Positions 34,701-46,185 of a stretch of 64,000 nucleotides of DNA are shown in pieces. Source of the DNA: Holacanthus passer (Eukaryota > Chordata > Actinopteri > Pomacanthidae); assembly GCA_025331565.1 (NCBI GenBank), contig JAFREQ010000003.1, forward strand, positions 10,967,001 to 11,031,000, in the 5' to 3' direction. Positions within the stretch are counted from its first letter, which is position 1. Each line of letters opens with the position of its first letter. A program made the translations under genes and the position numbers. The notes under the pieces were generated by a model. The model was not told the DNA's origin and did no database searches. It saw only the letters and a list, made by a program, of their open reading frames with translations.

Positions 34701-36519
34701 TTGGAACGATGGAGTAACAGATGAGTGGCAGGAGAGATGGGGGAAGAAAGACGGAACGATAATTGGATAAAAGAAGGAATGGGTTCCAGCTTATATAAAT
34801 GTTTGAATTTTAAAGGTGCCTCTGCTGATGTGCGGCTGTGGATGTGCTGCACTACACCCCCCCACCCCTGCTCCTTCTCTTAGCCAATCGTCACACCACA
34901 CTGCTGTATTTGGGTCATAGCAACGTGTTGCTGCTGTCTCCACTGGCAGATGCATTGTGCTGTAATCTCCGAAAAATAGGCTGGGTGGAGGAGAAGAGTG
35001 AGGAAAGTGGGAGAAGAGAAGGGATAGTGACAGAAGCGAGGAGCTTTCTCCCTTCCAAAAATTGAACTTCCTCTTTTGTGATTTTCCTCCAATACAGTAT
35101 CTGTCTTTGCTTCCCTCCCTCTCTCTTTTCTTGCCACCTCTCCCTCCATCCTTATTTTCCTCTGTGTGAGCTATGAAGGGTTTGCACGTCCCGCAGCTAC
35201 TGCAGGAGCCTCATTCCCCTATCAGCGCCTGTGCTTCCCTCGCTTTTATTCATGAGTTGTGTTCACACTGTGCCCACATCATCAATGAAATCTTCTCAAA
35301 ACTCCTGCACTTAAAGTGGATCTGAAAATCACTGGTATTTAAGGGGAACGTCTGAGCCATTGATTTTTTTTTTTTTTTTTTACCACTGAAAAGCCCCGTT
35401 GATATTTAATGGATGGTCCATGGGGAGAGAGAATGAGAGAGTGACTGTGAGAAAAAAAAAATATGTAGAGGCGAGAGAGGCAGATGCATGACAGACGGGA
35501 TGAGAAGATATTTGGATTAAGACAAAGAGAGAGACGATGAGACAGAAACAAACAACTAGTTAATCTCTAAAATAGTGGCAAAACACCTGAGGCTCAGGGA
35601 TGGAATCACATCTCCTGGAGTGATGAAGCAAGTTGTGGCTGTGGGCTGTCACCCTTTTTAAATTCATCCATTCATTCTCTTTTTCACCTCTGCACTTGCT
35701 TTTTGTCAGAAGAGGGACTAACAGATATCAATCTGACGCTTGATCCACTGTTCACTATATGTGTTGTGTCTGAAGTGTGTCTTTCTCTTGTCCTTCCAAA
35801 TGACTGACTATGGTCGATGCTTCATATTTTCTCATCTAACTCTTAGCAAGAAAGTAATAAGCATATTTCCAAAAATGTTGACCTGTTACTTTAAAGCATG
35901 TGAATAGAGTGCAAATAATATTAACTCCATTCAGTCCACTCATATATACGTGCTGTGAGATTTTAAAAGCAGAACACTCTTTAGAAAGTTAATATCGTTA
36001 ATATCCTTTCGCCTTAGTCCCAGATTGACCTTATCAGTATCAATAAAAGAAGTAATTGAGTCATTGAACACTTGAATATTTGGCCTCCAAAAATGTCTGG
36101 CCACTCAGTCTTTTATATTTAATGTTCTGATGGTGCTGTAATGAAAGCAAAGCTGCTGGAGTAGCCTTTAAATGATGAGGACAGATTATTGTGGGATCGT
36201 CTATTACACCATTAAATCTCCACCGCTAAATATTTCAAATTGATAAAGTTAGATGACAAAACATTTGAGGCTCCACATCAGCTCAGTTTACAATGTATAA
36301 CCTTTTGTGGCCAACAGTGCTAGACATATGCCACAGAGATCCCAGAATGCATTGCTGCATGTCACCTGCAGGTGCCCCCTAACTGTCTGCAGCGCAGGCA
36401 TCATTAATCAGACTGACACGATGGAAGACTTCACCAAACTTGTGTTTATCAGTACAGTCTGCCAGTGTTTGAATTCTCATAAATATGAATAAGGTTATGA
36501 GTCACGCAGAGTTCAGAGT
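31746..36519. other. Non-coding DNA, few features
   Basis: The stretch holds purine-rich patches (32280-32480), a TATA/MEF2-like site at 32502-32511, a poly-T run of 18 at 35364-35381 and AT-rich DNA at 35850-36300. Near 34060-34110 a GCACCATGGTGGAGTGGAT phrase recalls a fish repeat but is too weak to call. The small frames here are chance frames; none is recognised. Confidence 0.65.
32502..32511. promoter_or_regulatory. MEF2-consensus / TATA-like site
   Basis: CTATAAATAG fits the MEF2 binding consensus YTAWWWWTAR exactly and would also serve as a weak TATA box. About 230 bp of GA-rich sequence lies upstream and a TG run follows directly. A match of this quality can arise by chance in a window of this size. 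Confidence 0.3.
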
Positions 36520-36574
36520 TGTGCGTGTGTGTGTCTCGTGTCTAGTGTGTATGTGTGTGTGAGAATGTGTGTGT
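36520..36574. repeat. Interrupted TG-rich array
   Basis: Three short TG runs (36520-36534, 36545-36560 and 36566-36574) broken by CTCG, CTA and GAGAA. Confidence 0.8.
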
Positions 36575-36819
36575 TCCTTCCTGGAGGTGGTGTGTGTTGA
36601 GCTAGAAAATAATGCTTCCCTGAAGGCTCCTTCATGCAGTTTATTACACATCAGTCTCATAACGACTACCATCTCTTTCTTTCTCCTTTCCATTTATTCC
36701 CGTTTCTCTCCCCTCCGTCTCCTTCTCTTCGCCCGTCGGTGCCAGTCCCTCACTCCCAGCACTCAGCATTAACAGCCTGTCCCTCTCCTCTCTGTATGGT
36801 GATTTTCCTCCCTCAATGC

Positions 36820-36822
<3 letters not shown>

Positions 36823-36868
<46 letters not shown>
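36823..36868. repeat. (CT)23 microsatellite
   Basis: A 46-bp uninterrupted CT array, the purest polypyrimidine run in the window. On the minus strand it translates as Glu-Arg repeats, which explains the ends of the frames overlapping it. Confidence 0.98.
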
Positions 36869-36871
<3 letters not shown>

Positions 36872-37020
36872 AGTAGGTGTTGGTTGTGGGGACCACTCCA
36901 CAGCTTTCCCTGCATCATTGCTATCTGGTGGCAGTGATAATGATGGCAGGAACGAGGGATGGAGGAACGGAGGGGTGTAGAGAGGGAGGCGGAGAAATGG
37001 AGTGCTCTTCCACAACGGCT

Positions 37021-37340
37021 GCCAGTGACTGCATTAAGCAGCCCTCGTACGCCGCAAAGGGTCTGACGAGGGACATTGTCGTCTACCCTCTGTTGCTTTG
37101 TGCCTTCTCCTACACATACAGAGAGATAAATGAGAGTTTGCGAATGCTTTTTTGTGCACTCGTGCGGTAAATTACCCGGGGCTGCATGGTGCGCACGCGA
37201 TGATGCGTGTGCAGGTGTAGGCGTCTGCACACATCCACATGTGAGATGTATTGCAACATGTGAAAACTTGGCAGCCGAGTTCGTCTCATGCTTCCATCCC
37301 CGCGGAGCGGCAGTGGACGGAAACGCCTCCACAGAATCTC
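37021..37340. promoter_or_regulatory. CpG-rich patch, small CpG-island-like segment
   Basis: Hand counting of 37021-37320 gives about 20 CpG dinucleotides at about 54% GC, an observed/expected ratio near 0.9, while the flanks are clearly CpG-poor. The segment includes GGTGCGCACGCGATGATGCG and CCCGCGGAGCGG phrases. A CT array lies about 150 bp upstream. There is no TATA box. Three overlapping frames (36877-37170 and 37130-37456 plus; 36769-37332 minus) stay open mainly because of the base composition and show no domain I know. Unmethylated CpG patches can be promoters or orphan islands; this one is small. Confidence 0.35.
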
Positions 37341-40300
37341 ATGCTACTACTTCTGAGGTGAATCCTCTCCCTTCACCCACCTTGCAAGCTGAGGACTCGA
37401 CTCAGACTTCTCCCCACATGCAATTATTTATCCACAGATGTGAGGGAGCTGGTTAGTTTTCTTGCCACCTGAGTGTTGAAATAGATGCAAATTCAGTGCA
37501 GCTTTCATATTTAAAAATTCATGTCCTCTTTATCTTGTGATTCTCTGAACTGATTGTGCTTCTTTTCCAGCTCCCCTAAAATGTTTCAGAGGTATTGTGA
37601 AAGGAGATGCTTGACCCCGTTTCCCCACTTGACTGGCACATGTTTCACCCCATGGGGTAGGAGCAGGAGAAGAGTTAGACGGGTTAGTTATTTATCTTCC
37701 TGTGCAGAAATAGCTGTTGTATTTTTAGTAGAGGTTTCAGGCTTTAAAGGTTGTTGAAAACCTTCCTCTCTTGTGGAGATCTCATTTGTAGGTGTGATTT
37801 TTTATTAGGTTTTTTACAAGCTGTGCAGCTCGCTCCCAATCCTGCTTCCACCCCCTCGCTCCTTTTTTTGTCTCTGCAGTCATGGGTGAGGTGCTGCAGC
37901 AGTTTGGGAATGTTAACAGAAGGAGCGCAGGATCAAATTATATGGCGGCCTGTTTGTATGCGAGCGTGTGTCCTTTTCATTTTGTTTTGCTTTGGTGACA
38001 GGGGAAAGCAGGAGAAGCAACAAAAGAAAACATGGTGAGACGTGAAGTTAGGCGACGATGTCCGGGGTGTTGTGTTTGCTGTCACAGCAGTGCCGAGGAT
38101 ACTTTTGAATTAGTCTGCTTCATTTTGTCACATTTGTCCATGTTGCTCTGCTGCTGTTTTTTTTTTTTTCCTACAGGCCATGAAAACAGCTTTATTCAGA
38201 TGATATTATAGCAACATTAAACAACTAAAGAACAGAAAAACAAGATCGGAGCAATTAATTAAGTCCACTGTGTTCTTCAGTGAACAAATCTTATCTGCAT
38301 TCCTTATTGTGTGAGATTTCCTTCTGTCTTTTAATAATTGATGGAAGGAAATTTTCTCCCGTCCTCTACACGTTCTCTCTCCTTCCTCCTCTCTCTGAGT
38401 CTCTCGGTGCCCCATTAGTTGAGCTCTTTTGCTTCTTCACTTCCACAACTTAGGCCCATAGCATAAGTACATCCACACATGCAGAATATGTACACCAAGT
38501 TAAATTGGCCTCTAAATATCCCCCAGTCTTCACATTTTCCCATTCTCTTTGAAGGATGTGTTTTTAGATGCTCTGGCATGCTGCGCTCTCGTCATCTGAT
38601 GGTGTGAATATCTGGTCTTTTCATTCTCCTCTCCTCTACCCGTCTCTTCTTGTCATTTTCAATACTCCGCAGATCCTCACTTTGCCTCTCTAACCTCCTG
38701 CTAGGTAAACCCATTGACCCCCAGCTTCCACTACATCGTACATGGAGAGCCGGTCCTCTTACTGGCTGACCTGGCTTTTTGCTCTGACAGTGTGGATGCA
38801 TTTATAGAACTGAGAGTTTGCTCTGAGTTTGAGGTCTGGTCTGTTGCTTGACCTAGCTTTCGTTTGGAACGGCATCAGATTTTGTGTGTGTGTGCGCACG
38901 CACGTGGTCACGCATATCTTCTTCTGCTTCGTGCATTTGTGTGTGTGAGCGTGACTATTCTGTTTCCCAACACAGTTCCCCTGCCCCGTCTCCTCTCCGT
39001 TTGACTTGGGCTAGTTGAGCCCCAGCCTCCATGGGCTGCCGGTCATGGCTGGCCAGAGTGTTTTAAGCCCGGGCAGGAGGACTCAGCGGACATCTGGACT
39101 GTGGTCAGAGCTCCCAAAAGACCTTTTAAAGCGTGCTCAACAGCTGAGCAGGGAAATAAACTATCATTTTTAAAACTGAATTAGGCTACAAACCCAACAC
39201 CGCTCTTTCACGCTCTCTCTTTCTCATTATGTCCCCGCTCTCCACTTTCTACTCTCTATCTCTCTCCTCCTGTAATATTCTGACCCTTGCAGCCTCTCTG
39301 CTCACATCCCCTGGCTATGGGAGTTGAATGGTGCTCATTATTGAGGCCTTTAGAGCAATTCTGTTAGAAATGCGGCTCTCTGCAAGCTGTGAACCAGCTA
39401 GCCCGGCCTGTTCTGGCTGGTTCTTTGTGCCTCTGCCTTGGAAGCCGGGGACGCTCCTCTGCTGTCCTGGGAGGGTGAAGCTCAGACGCAGCTGCTTTAG
39501 ACTCGAACACAATGAGCACGGTTCACTGAATGATTGTTGTTGGGAAGAGAAAAGAGGCAGAGAGAGTGAGAAAAAGATGGGAATGGCAAATGAAGATGGT
39601 TGTAGAAGAGTACTTTTTAGAGAGAAGGATAGATTCAGCAGTCCTTCAGAGAGATGGTGTTGCAGACTGCGACAGGGGGTAGCTACACACGCCGCATATC
39701 ATTAGTGTCACCACATTTTGCTGTTTCAGTCATCACTTTAGATGTTACATATAGTAAGCGAGAAAAAAGTAGCAAAAACACAAAGAAAAGAAACTAATTT
39801 GTCAGCAGCGTGGCAGTGTTGTAGCATATGATCACACTGTGAGACATCAGCCGGGGCTGTATGGATCACATCTGCTTGATGGCTCCAAGAACAGGAAAAA
39901 TGCAAAATTAAGGATGCACAAAAAATGGATAAACTGTGGTTGGTGCACAAACTCAACATCAGGTCCACTGTACTGTAGGATGATTTTGTGGAGGCGTACA
40001 CCTGTTTTCTCTTGACCTCAACATCAGAACTGTGTAAAACCATATGTTCTTTTACTGCTCTGCTCTCTGTCTCACCTAAGTAACTCTATGGCCTTAGTGT
40101 TACTGTATTGTTTGATGGCAGTGAATTGAAAAATCAATAACTTTTTGGCGGCGGCTGTGGGGTTGAAGATGCACTGTACAGCTTTACAAAATAAAAAAAA
40201 CAAGGACAAGAAGAGAAAAACGTTTGAATAATCTGTAATGGATGTTCTCATCATTGGAATGAATTGAAAAGGTGTCTTAAGTATCTTTCAGTACCAGAGA

Positions 40301-40371
40301 TGCTCCTGTGAGTGTTTATTACCATGTCAGTTGAACCAGGTTACTGGAAAATTGTACTCAACTAAATATGC

Positions 40372-40398
40372 TGTTATTTTACGAACAGTAAAATAACA
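40372..40398. repeat. Perfect 11-bp inverted repeat, 5-nt loop
   Basis: TGTTATTTTAC at 40372-40382 and GTAAAATAACA at 40388-40398 are exact reverse complements around GAACA. The stem is AT-rich. Similar TTTTAC...GTAAAA phrases occur in fish transposon interiors, but I see no element around it. Confidence 0.85.
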
Positions 40399-40885
40399 AA
40401 TAATAAAAATCATAAAAGTAAAGAATAAATCAGTTAAGTTGAATTTAATGGTTTGAGGCCCAGAGAGCTAAAAATATTCATAATTCAAATTCAGCTCAAC
40501 TTCCCCAATTTCTAAGGTGCATGGAGAAAGTAAAAGGTCTGAAAAGGTCAAAAACTTGTATTATGAAGATCCATCGAGATCATCCAATGACCCTGCGTCA
40601 GTCTGTCGCCGTGGCATCACTAGAATAAGCAGAAAAGAGGACAACTCGGAAATGGAATCAAAAATGGCTGAAAATAAATAGAAAGAGCCATGGACACCAC
40701 GGCAGCAGCAACAAACAATATTAAGCTTTATAAATGAAATAACCTGCCACTTTAAGCGTTGAGTAAAGCATCACTGAGGCAGACAACACAGAGACGTGTA
40801 TACAGACAATACAAATCTGAAAGCAGCTGCAGCCGGCAAACAATCACGTTAAAACAAAGAGAGCTGCACTGATGCACACCGCGTA

Positions 40886-40886
<1 letters not shown>

Positions 40887-40912
<26 letters not shown>
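40887..40912. repeat. (CA)13 microsatellite
   Basis: An uninterrupted 26-bp CA array. Confidence 0.95.
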
Positions 40913-40916
<4 letters not shown>

Positions 40917-41564
40917 CATTGCTAGGCAACACAGTGGTTGTGTTGAGAGAGACTTCCTGTACATCCATCACTGAGTTTGTTGCACTCACCTGTCTGAACG
41001 GCTTTGTGTAAGCCTCATGTCTGCACCTCAAAGTCCACACTCCGATCAAAGTTTAACTTCTAAAAGGTGAACTGTGACAAAAGTTTGTAAGTGAATGAAA
41101 AAGTCTGGAGGATCCACCGTGAGCATTTTATCATTAGTACTTTAGCGTGACACAGCACGCACCTGTTGGTCACGCAACATTGTGGGTGTGTTTGATTTGT
41201 GTCACTTAACCTGCCCGACGGGTGGTACTTTAATTAATATAGATGCGACCTGACATCTACTTGCATTTGGTCACGGTTTGTCTGTCAACACTCCAGCAAA
41301 AACAAAGTCAATTTAGATGTGAAAGCTCAGCCAACATTCAGCCCTAGAAACTGAAGTGGCCAATTTATTTTTCTCTACATGCACACAGATATTGATTGAA
41401 CAAAAAAACAATGTGAGAATTACATAGATGATTGCTATTTCAATGTAAATTTCCCCTTTCTATATTGATTTTCAATTTCTCCTGCAGTATCCGATTTTTT
41501 TCAAGACCCCTTTGTAGAATTTTTCATTAAAGAAAAAGCAGAGTTTTTTTTCCCTTTCTTTCAG

Positions 41565-41775
41565 GCCATTTTATGGGTGGATTAGAGCTGAGTTTCACCA
41601 CGGGGGCCAAGTCAACGCACAGAGAAACCTTTTTCTTTTTTTCAGCTCAGCCACAGCTTCTTCCATCTTCCCCCTCTGCCTCCCTCCTCCAGAGCACTCT
41701 GTGGACAGCATGAGACCCACTCTCTCTTCAAAGTGTGTGTGGGCAGTGTGTGTGTGTGAGACTGAGTGTTTACTC
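41565..41775 (+). other. Unrecognised open segment after a strong splice acceptor
   Basis: A textbook pyrimidine tract (TTTTTTTTCCCTTTCTTTCAG, ending 41564) is followed by a frame without a start codon that stays open for 70 codons (41566-41775, stop TAA). The first 24 residues are of mixed composition (Trp, His, Gln, Asn, Arg); the rest passes through a second acceptor-like tract (CTTTTTTTCAG ending 41645) and a TG run. No donor of good quality and no family resemblance is seen. It could be a terminal exon, a cryptic exon or chance. Confidence 0.15.
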
Positions 41776-41851
41776 TAAGAGCAATCCTCCAAGCTGAGGG
41801 TTAATACCAGCAAAAAGAGGTCTATATCTCTATTAGCAAGGGGCAGGACTG

Positions 41852-41853
<2 letters not shown>

Positions 41854-41890
<37 letters not shown>
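41854..41890. repeat. (TG)18 microsatellite, left arm of an inverted pair
   Basis: A 37-bp uninterrupted TG array. Its reverse complement occurs as the CA array at 41988-42023. Confidence 0.97.
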
Positions 41891-41892
<2 letters not shown>

Positions 41893-41986
41893 GGGTGTTA
41901 AGGTTGTTGGTGGCAATCTAAGAGTGATGAGCTGATTAGTCCCTCCTGTGGAGATCACACTGGTTTGTGAACAGTGGAGGAGACAT

Positions 41987-41987
<1 letters not shown>

Positions 41988-42023
<36 letters not shown>
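41988..42023. repeat. (CA)18 microsatellite, right arm of an inverted pair
   Basis: A 36-bp uninterrupted CA array, 97 bp after the TG array at 41854-41890. Confidence 0.97.
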
Positions 42024-42025
<2 letters not shown>

Positions 42026-44081
42026 ATTTGAAAAAATACTCTCATTGCAATATCTATCTCTGCCACCTTTTGTTTTTGTGCACCAGTATCCATTATTTTC
42101 TCTCACTTTTCTGCCAGAAACACCCTGTGTTTTCATGCGTTTGCGGGCCTGTGTGGGTTTGTGTGTGACTCTCCCACGAGTAACCAGCTCTAATGAATTT
42201 CAGCAGGTTTTTTTGTGCTCTGTGTGGAGCGGTGTTGGACTTCATCCCTCTGATTCCCACTTTACTGCAACCACTTTCTCCCCTGGAAAACAGCCATAAC
42301 CTCAGCACCAGCCCATCAGACCGGGAGCTGCTCAAGGCCAAATGGACGCCCTGGCTCACCACATTCTCAAAAATGTGGAGGGAGTCAATGAGACAGCTCA
42401 GTTTAGGTTCAATTTCTCTGTGTGGAGTTTATGTAAAACAGACAATAGACAGACAATAGTACCAGTCTAATAGTTTTGTAGCTTACTGATTACTTACCTT
42501 TTTATTTCTGTCATCATCATCGTCACACAGATTGAATTCTAAGCTTTCTCTCTATTTCATATGTATGTGGTTTTTTTTTTACTTATATCAAGTGTAAAAC
42601 TATGACTTTGTAAAAAATTTTGCCAAACAAAATATTTTGACTTATTGTGGTGCAGTATTTGTCAAAGTGTTCACGTGAGAGTGCTCGTATCTCTTTCTAT
42701 TCTTACAGTCTTACTCTTGATATGGTCCAAGTTTCATACAGAACTGCAAAAACATTCATACCTGTTTTAGTTGCTTGATTGAATTCTACTTAAATGTGTT
42801 CACACTTTGACTGAGGAGAATGATTTCACTAATCTTCGGGCCACTGGGGCACATGGACGGTGTGCAGGTAGTGATTGGTCACACATGAAGGACCCTCCAG
42901 ATAAACAGTATCAGTCCATTCGAGGGAACTGAAAATGTGATAATCCCCTCGGTATCACAAAATTTACATGACTATTAATTCTGGAAATGGTAATATAGGG
43001 TTACATTTAACTAATTATGCAGCCCTAATGGCCAGATATCATAGGAGTATTACATGAGTACCAGAAATAGAGAAAGAAATGAGAAGAGATAACAACACTG
43101 ACAACGCCAGACTCCTCTGGATCCGCTTTTAGCATCATATCTGTCCTCTCACCTTTATCCACAGGCATTAGAATAACCACTCCTGAGATAAAAGTGCACA
43201 GTATTTGGATTCCTGCAGTGATTCAATCGATGACACTAATAGAAATGTAATTATAGTCTTCTCTGTGTTTCACTTTTGTTACAGTTGTAATGCAGGTTGT
43301 GAAGCAGGGTGACAGAGCACGAGATTATACATTACATCAATAATGTATATAGAGACATGATTGTATTCTCTCTGTTATTAGATTGTACTCACGCAGAGTA
43401 CACATGATTAAATGGAGGATTTGTTGAGATACTGATTTGGTTTGCATTGTGTTTGCATGGCTTAGAGTGTGTATGCTTTCGTGCCTTGTCAGTGTATACA
43501 GTCATTTGCATTGGACTCTCTTCCCGCCCCTCTCCCCCCTCTGTGTATACATAATTCCCCTCATTGATTTCTGGCTGGACTATTTGTCACCCACTTACTC
43601 AAGTCAAATTAGAAAGCACTGTTCGTCGTATCCACAATTCAATCGATTAAAGGAGGGGGGTACCATTCCCAAACTAAACGTAATGAATATAATGCTTACT
43701 GGGGGAAAAAGCCTTCATGGATTGTGCGTGTTTGTGTGGAATTAATGGGAAATTTCCAGCTTGACAAAGCATGAGTTATCCGGTATGCGTGTGGATGGAA
43801 GGACGCCGCGGCACAGAGCTGGTAGGTGTAATTTACATTAGTGCGAGTCACTGCCTCTGTGGCCCTTTGCAACGCACAAACCCACTGCGCACTAAGCCCC
43901 GAGAGATGTACTACATTAAATACAAACATTCATTTGGAAATAATGCTTAAATATACGGTATTCTCACCTCTCTTTCTCTCTTGCTTCTGCGCATACTGGC
44001 TTTGTGTACCCTAACGCTAAGATATCACTTTCCATTTCCATTATTCATTGAAAAAGACTTGAAATTCCATTTCTCACTTAC
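42024..44081. other. Non-coding DNA, possibly with a conserved patch at 43560-43800
   Basis: No gene is seen. 42480-42650 is AT-rich and includes a minus-strand donor-like AAG/GTAAGT near 42497 without a plausible acceptor. 43560-43800 is complex, repeat-free DNA with ATCGATTAAAGG and AATTAATGGG phrases and might be a conserved element. The rest shows nothing. Confidence 0.6.
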
Positions 44082-44114
44082 CTGCTCATTTGCCTAAAAT
44101 GCTGGATAGTTCTA
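44082..44114 (-). other. Candidate 33-nt microexon on the minus strand
   Basis: Read on the minus strand, this stretch has all splice signals of a cassette microexon. A branch-point-like CTAAT lies at 44142-44146, about 27 nt before the acceptor. The acceptor tract TTTATTTTTCAG ends at 44115. The 33-nt exon follows, then CAG/GTAAGTGAG, a near-perfect donor (GTAAGT at 44076-44081). Thirty-three nt keeps the frame. One of the three phases is open, giving a core of Arg-Thr-Ile-Gln-His-Phe-Arg-Gln-Met-Ser; another phase has a TGA, so it could also act as a poison exon. Short in-frame exons of this type are typical of neuronal splicing. I do not recognise the peptide and the host gene is unknown. 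Confidence 0.35.
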
Positions 44115-44179
44115 CTGAAAAATAAATGAATGCCTTCCTCAATTAGAGGGATTGACTGGAAATGGGCTTGGCTCAGTGC

Positions 44180-44210
<31 letters not shown>
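44180..44210. repeat. Compound (TC)9(TG)7 array
   Basis: CT/TC at 44180-44196 joins TG at 44197-44210. Confidence 0.9.
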
Positions 44211-45958
44211 AAGGTGTATTGAGCACCAGGGCCCCTGTGTTGTCACTCTTCACCCTCACATGGCTCACATCATCAGCCCGGCTGTCTCTCACAAGGAGCA
44301 GGAAAGTTGACATGGAGAGAGAAGTGCAAACAAATTATTTTACAGCGGTGCATGGTAATAGGTAGCATACCCTCATACACACACGCACACAGACACACAA
44401 CGCTGTTTCTGTGGGACAGTGAAAACTAGTGTTAATGAAGCCCTTTAGTGGAGTGGTCTTTGGAGAAGCTGCCAAACATGAGCCCCATAGCCCCCTTCAA
44501 AAGCCCCCCCAGCACAAGAACTCATTACTGCCAATTAGTCCAGCACTTAGAGTCCTAATGGACCCCGTCACGCATACACACAGACTCACACACACTCAGA
44601 TTCACACACAGCTACTGTACAACTGGGAAAACAGCAGCCTAATTTTAGCTCGAGAGCTGGAAGGCTGTGACTCAAGCACAGGCATTGTGCCATTGTGATG
44701 TAAATCCAGATTACAGTATAGATGTTCTTGGTTGTTTATGAAGTAGCTGGCAAAAGCTCATGCGACAAAGAGTCAAAGCAAAAGCTGTCTGTGGTGCTTC
44801 TTTCCACATACAAACATTTGTAGCAGCTAGTGTCCATAAAAATCATCCATCCCTTATCTTGTGTGCAATGCATCTCTAGAATAAAATGTTCTTATGTGTT
44901 GCAAACAAATACCTTTTCAAACATTACTGAAAACAGAGCAAAATAAGAAAACAGCAGCCACTTCTGGATATGCACTGATTTGTTTCATATTGTGAAAGTC
45001 CCCGCCTGGGCCGGGAGATTTTGCACTGAAGTCAAACAATCTTCAGTTGCTGTGTGATGTGAGCATGTCTGATCAAGCCACTTCATACTCAATCACTGGA
45101 ATGCCTATTGCATTAGGTATAGTTGAAGTTCAGTGGAGACTGGCATTTTCTGCTCATCTCAGAAGCAAGATTTGTCTCCAAAGATGTATCTCTGCGAGGT
45201 TATCGGGATGTCAGCTCCTCTAATCGTGTTTGAGAAAAACTTGTCTCAGCACGGAAAACAAGAGAAACTCATCTCGGGGAACAAAGCGTCAAGCGTGAAG
45301 CATACACAGAATAAACAGTGAAGATAATGTTGCCTGTACAAATCAATTCAGCATTAGGGCCATCAAGCTTTAACCCGGGATCTTCACATGGAACATTATA
45401 CGGTGCCTCAGTTTGGGGAATCTGGTATGTTTAGAAATTTGGCTATCACGTTATCTGTGAAACGTGATCGTGCACGCTTTCTCTCCTCTGTGTGTCCTGA
45501 AGGAAAACTTAAATGAGAGATCGATGCAAGAAGGAAGTTGAGGAGAACTCTAGGTAGAGATGAGGGGAGTTAGAGAGGGAGCGTAAAAACATAAGCGCAG
45601 CGAGGTCAGTATGTTGGGGCTTGAGGAAACGAGCTCAAATCAGGTGAAGAAAGGGGCGAAGATTGATAAAGACAGAGTGTTGGATTATAGGGATTGTCAT
45701 GGGTTTTACTATGTGTATGTTTGTGCAATACATCTCCACCTGTTCTCTCTCCACTTGTCCATGCTGGTTAGAGTCGCATACATGAAAGGGGGGTGAAGTT
45801 TAATCTTTTGTGGAGAGTGTTTGCATCTACATGTTCTGTATGTGTGTGAGCTTTGTGGGAGTGTGCTGCTGTTTCTGCAGGTGTTTTTTTTTTTTTATTT
45901 GCCTGGGATTGATTTATACATGGCTCCTGGATGCGCCTGCTTCTACCCTAAAGTCACC

Positions 45959-45997
45959 TGTGTATGTGTATGTCTGTGTTTGTGTGTTTGCGTGTTT
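45959..45997. repeat. Interrupted TG-rich array
   Basis: TG units interrupted by TATG, TCTG, TTT and GCG. Confidence 0.75.
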
Positions 45998-46140
45998 GGC
46001 AGAGCAGGGAATCCCGGGTCCCTGCGGTGTTCTTCGCAGTTCAGTGGGATGCACCTGAGCCCCACTCTTAACCAATCAGATGCTTGTGATTCAGATCAGG
46101 TGTCTTATATCAGGTGGCACAGTGGTAGAACTCGACCCGT

Positions 46141-46143
<3 letters not shown>

Positions 46144-46184
<41 letters not shown>

Positions 46185-46185
46185 A
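46144..46185. repeat. (CA)n microsatellite with one AAC break
   Basis: About 34 bp of pure CA, then AAACACACA. Confidence 0.96.

Larger units (their letters stand above)
37341..41560. other. Non-coding DNA with acceptor-like sites
   Basis: Strong pyrimidine-tract/CAG sites end at 37570, 37879 and 38177. The second is followed by ATG at 37882 opening a 38-codon frame (to 37998) that matches no known protein. None has a matching donor with a recognisable coding sequence, so all are treated as cryptic. 38884-38915 is a TG/GC alternating tract containing the palindrome GTGCGCAC. 40887-40912 is a CA array. A hairpin lies at 40372-40398. 39740-40460 is AT-leaning with nothing else seen. Confidence 0.6.

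Noticed and set aside
36769..37332. 187-codon minus frame
   Set aside because: The C-terminal third is Glu-Arg repeat from the CT array and the rest lies in the CpG-rich patch, where stop codons are rare by composition.
42480..42540. Minus-strand donor AAG/GTAAGT
   Set aside because: No pyrimidine-rich acceptor within a plausible exon length upstream on that strand.
43000..43028. TGCAGCCCTAA as a hAT right end
   Set aside because: The phrase fits a terminus, but no left end or 8-bp duplication was found.
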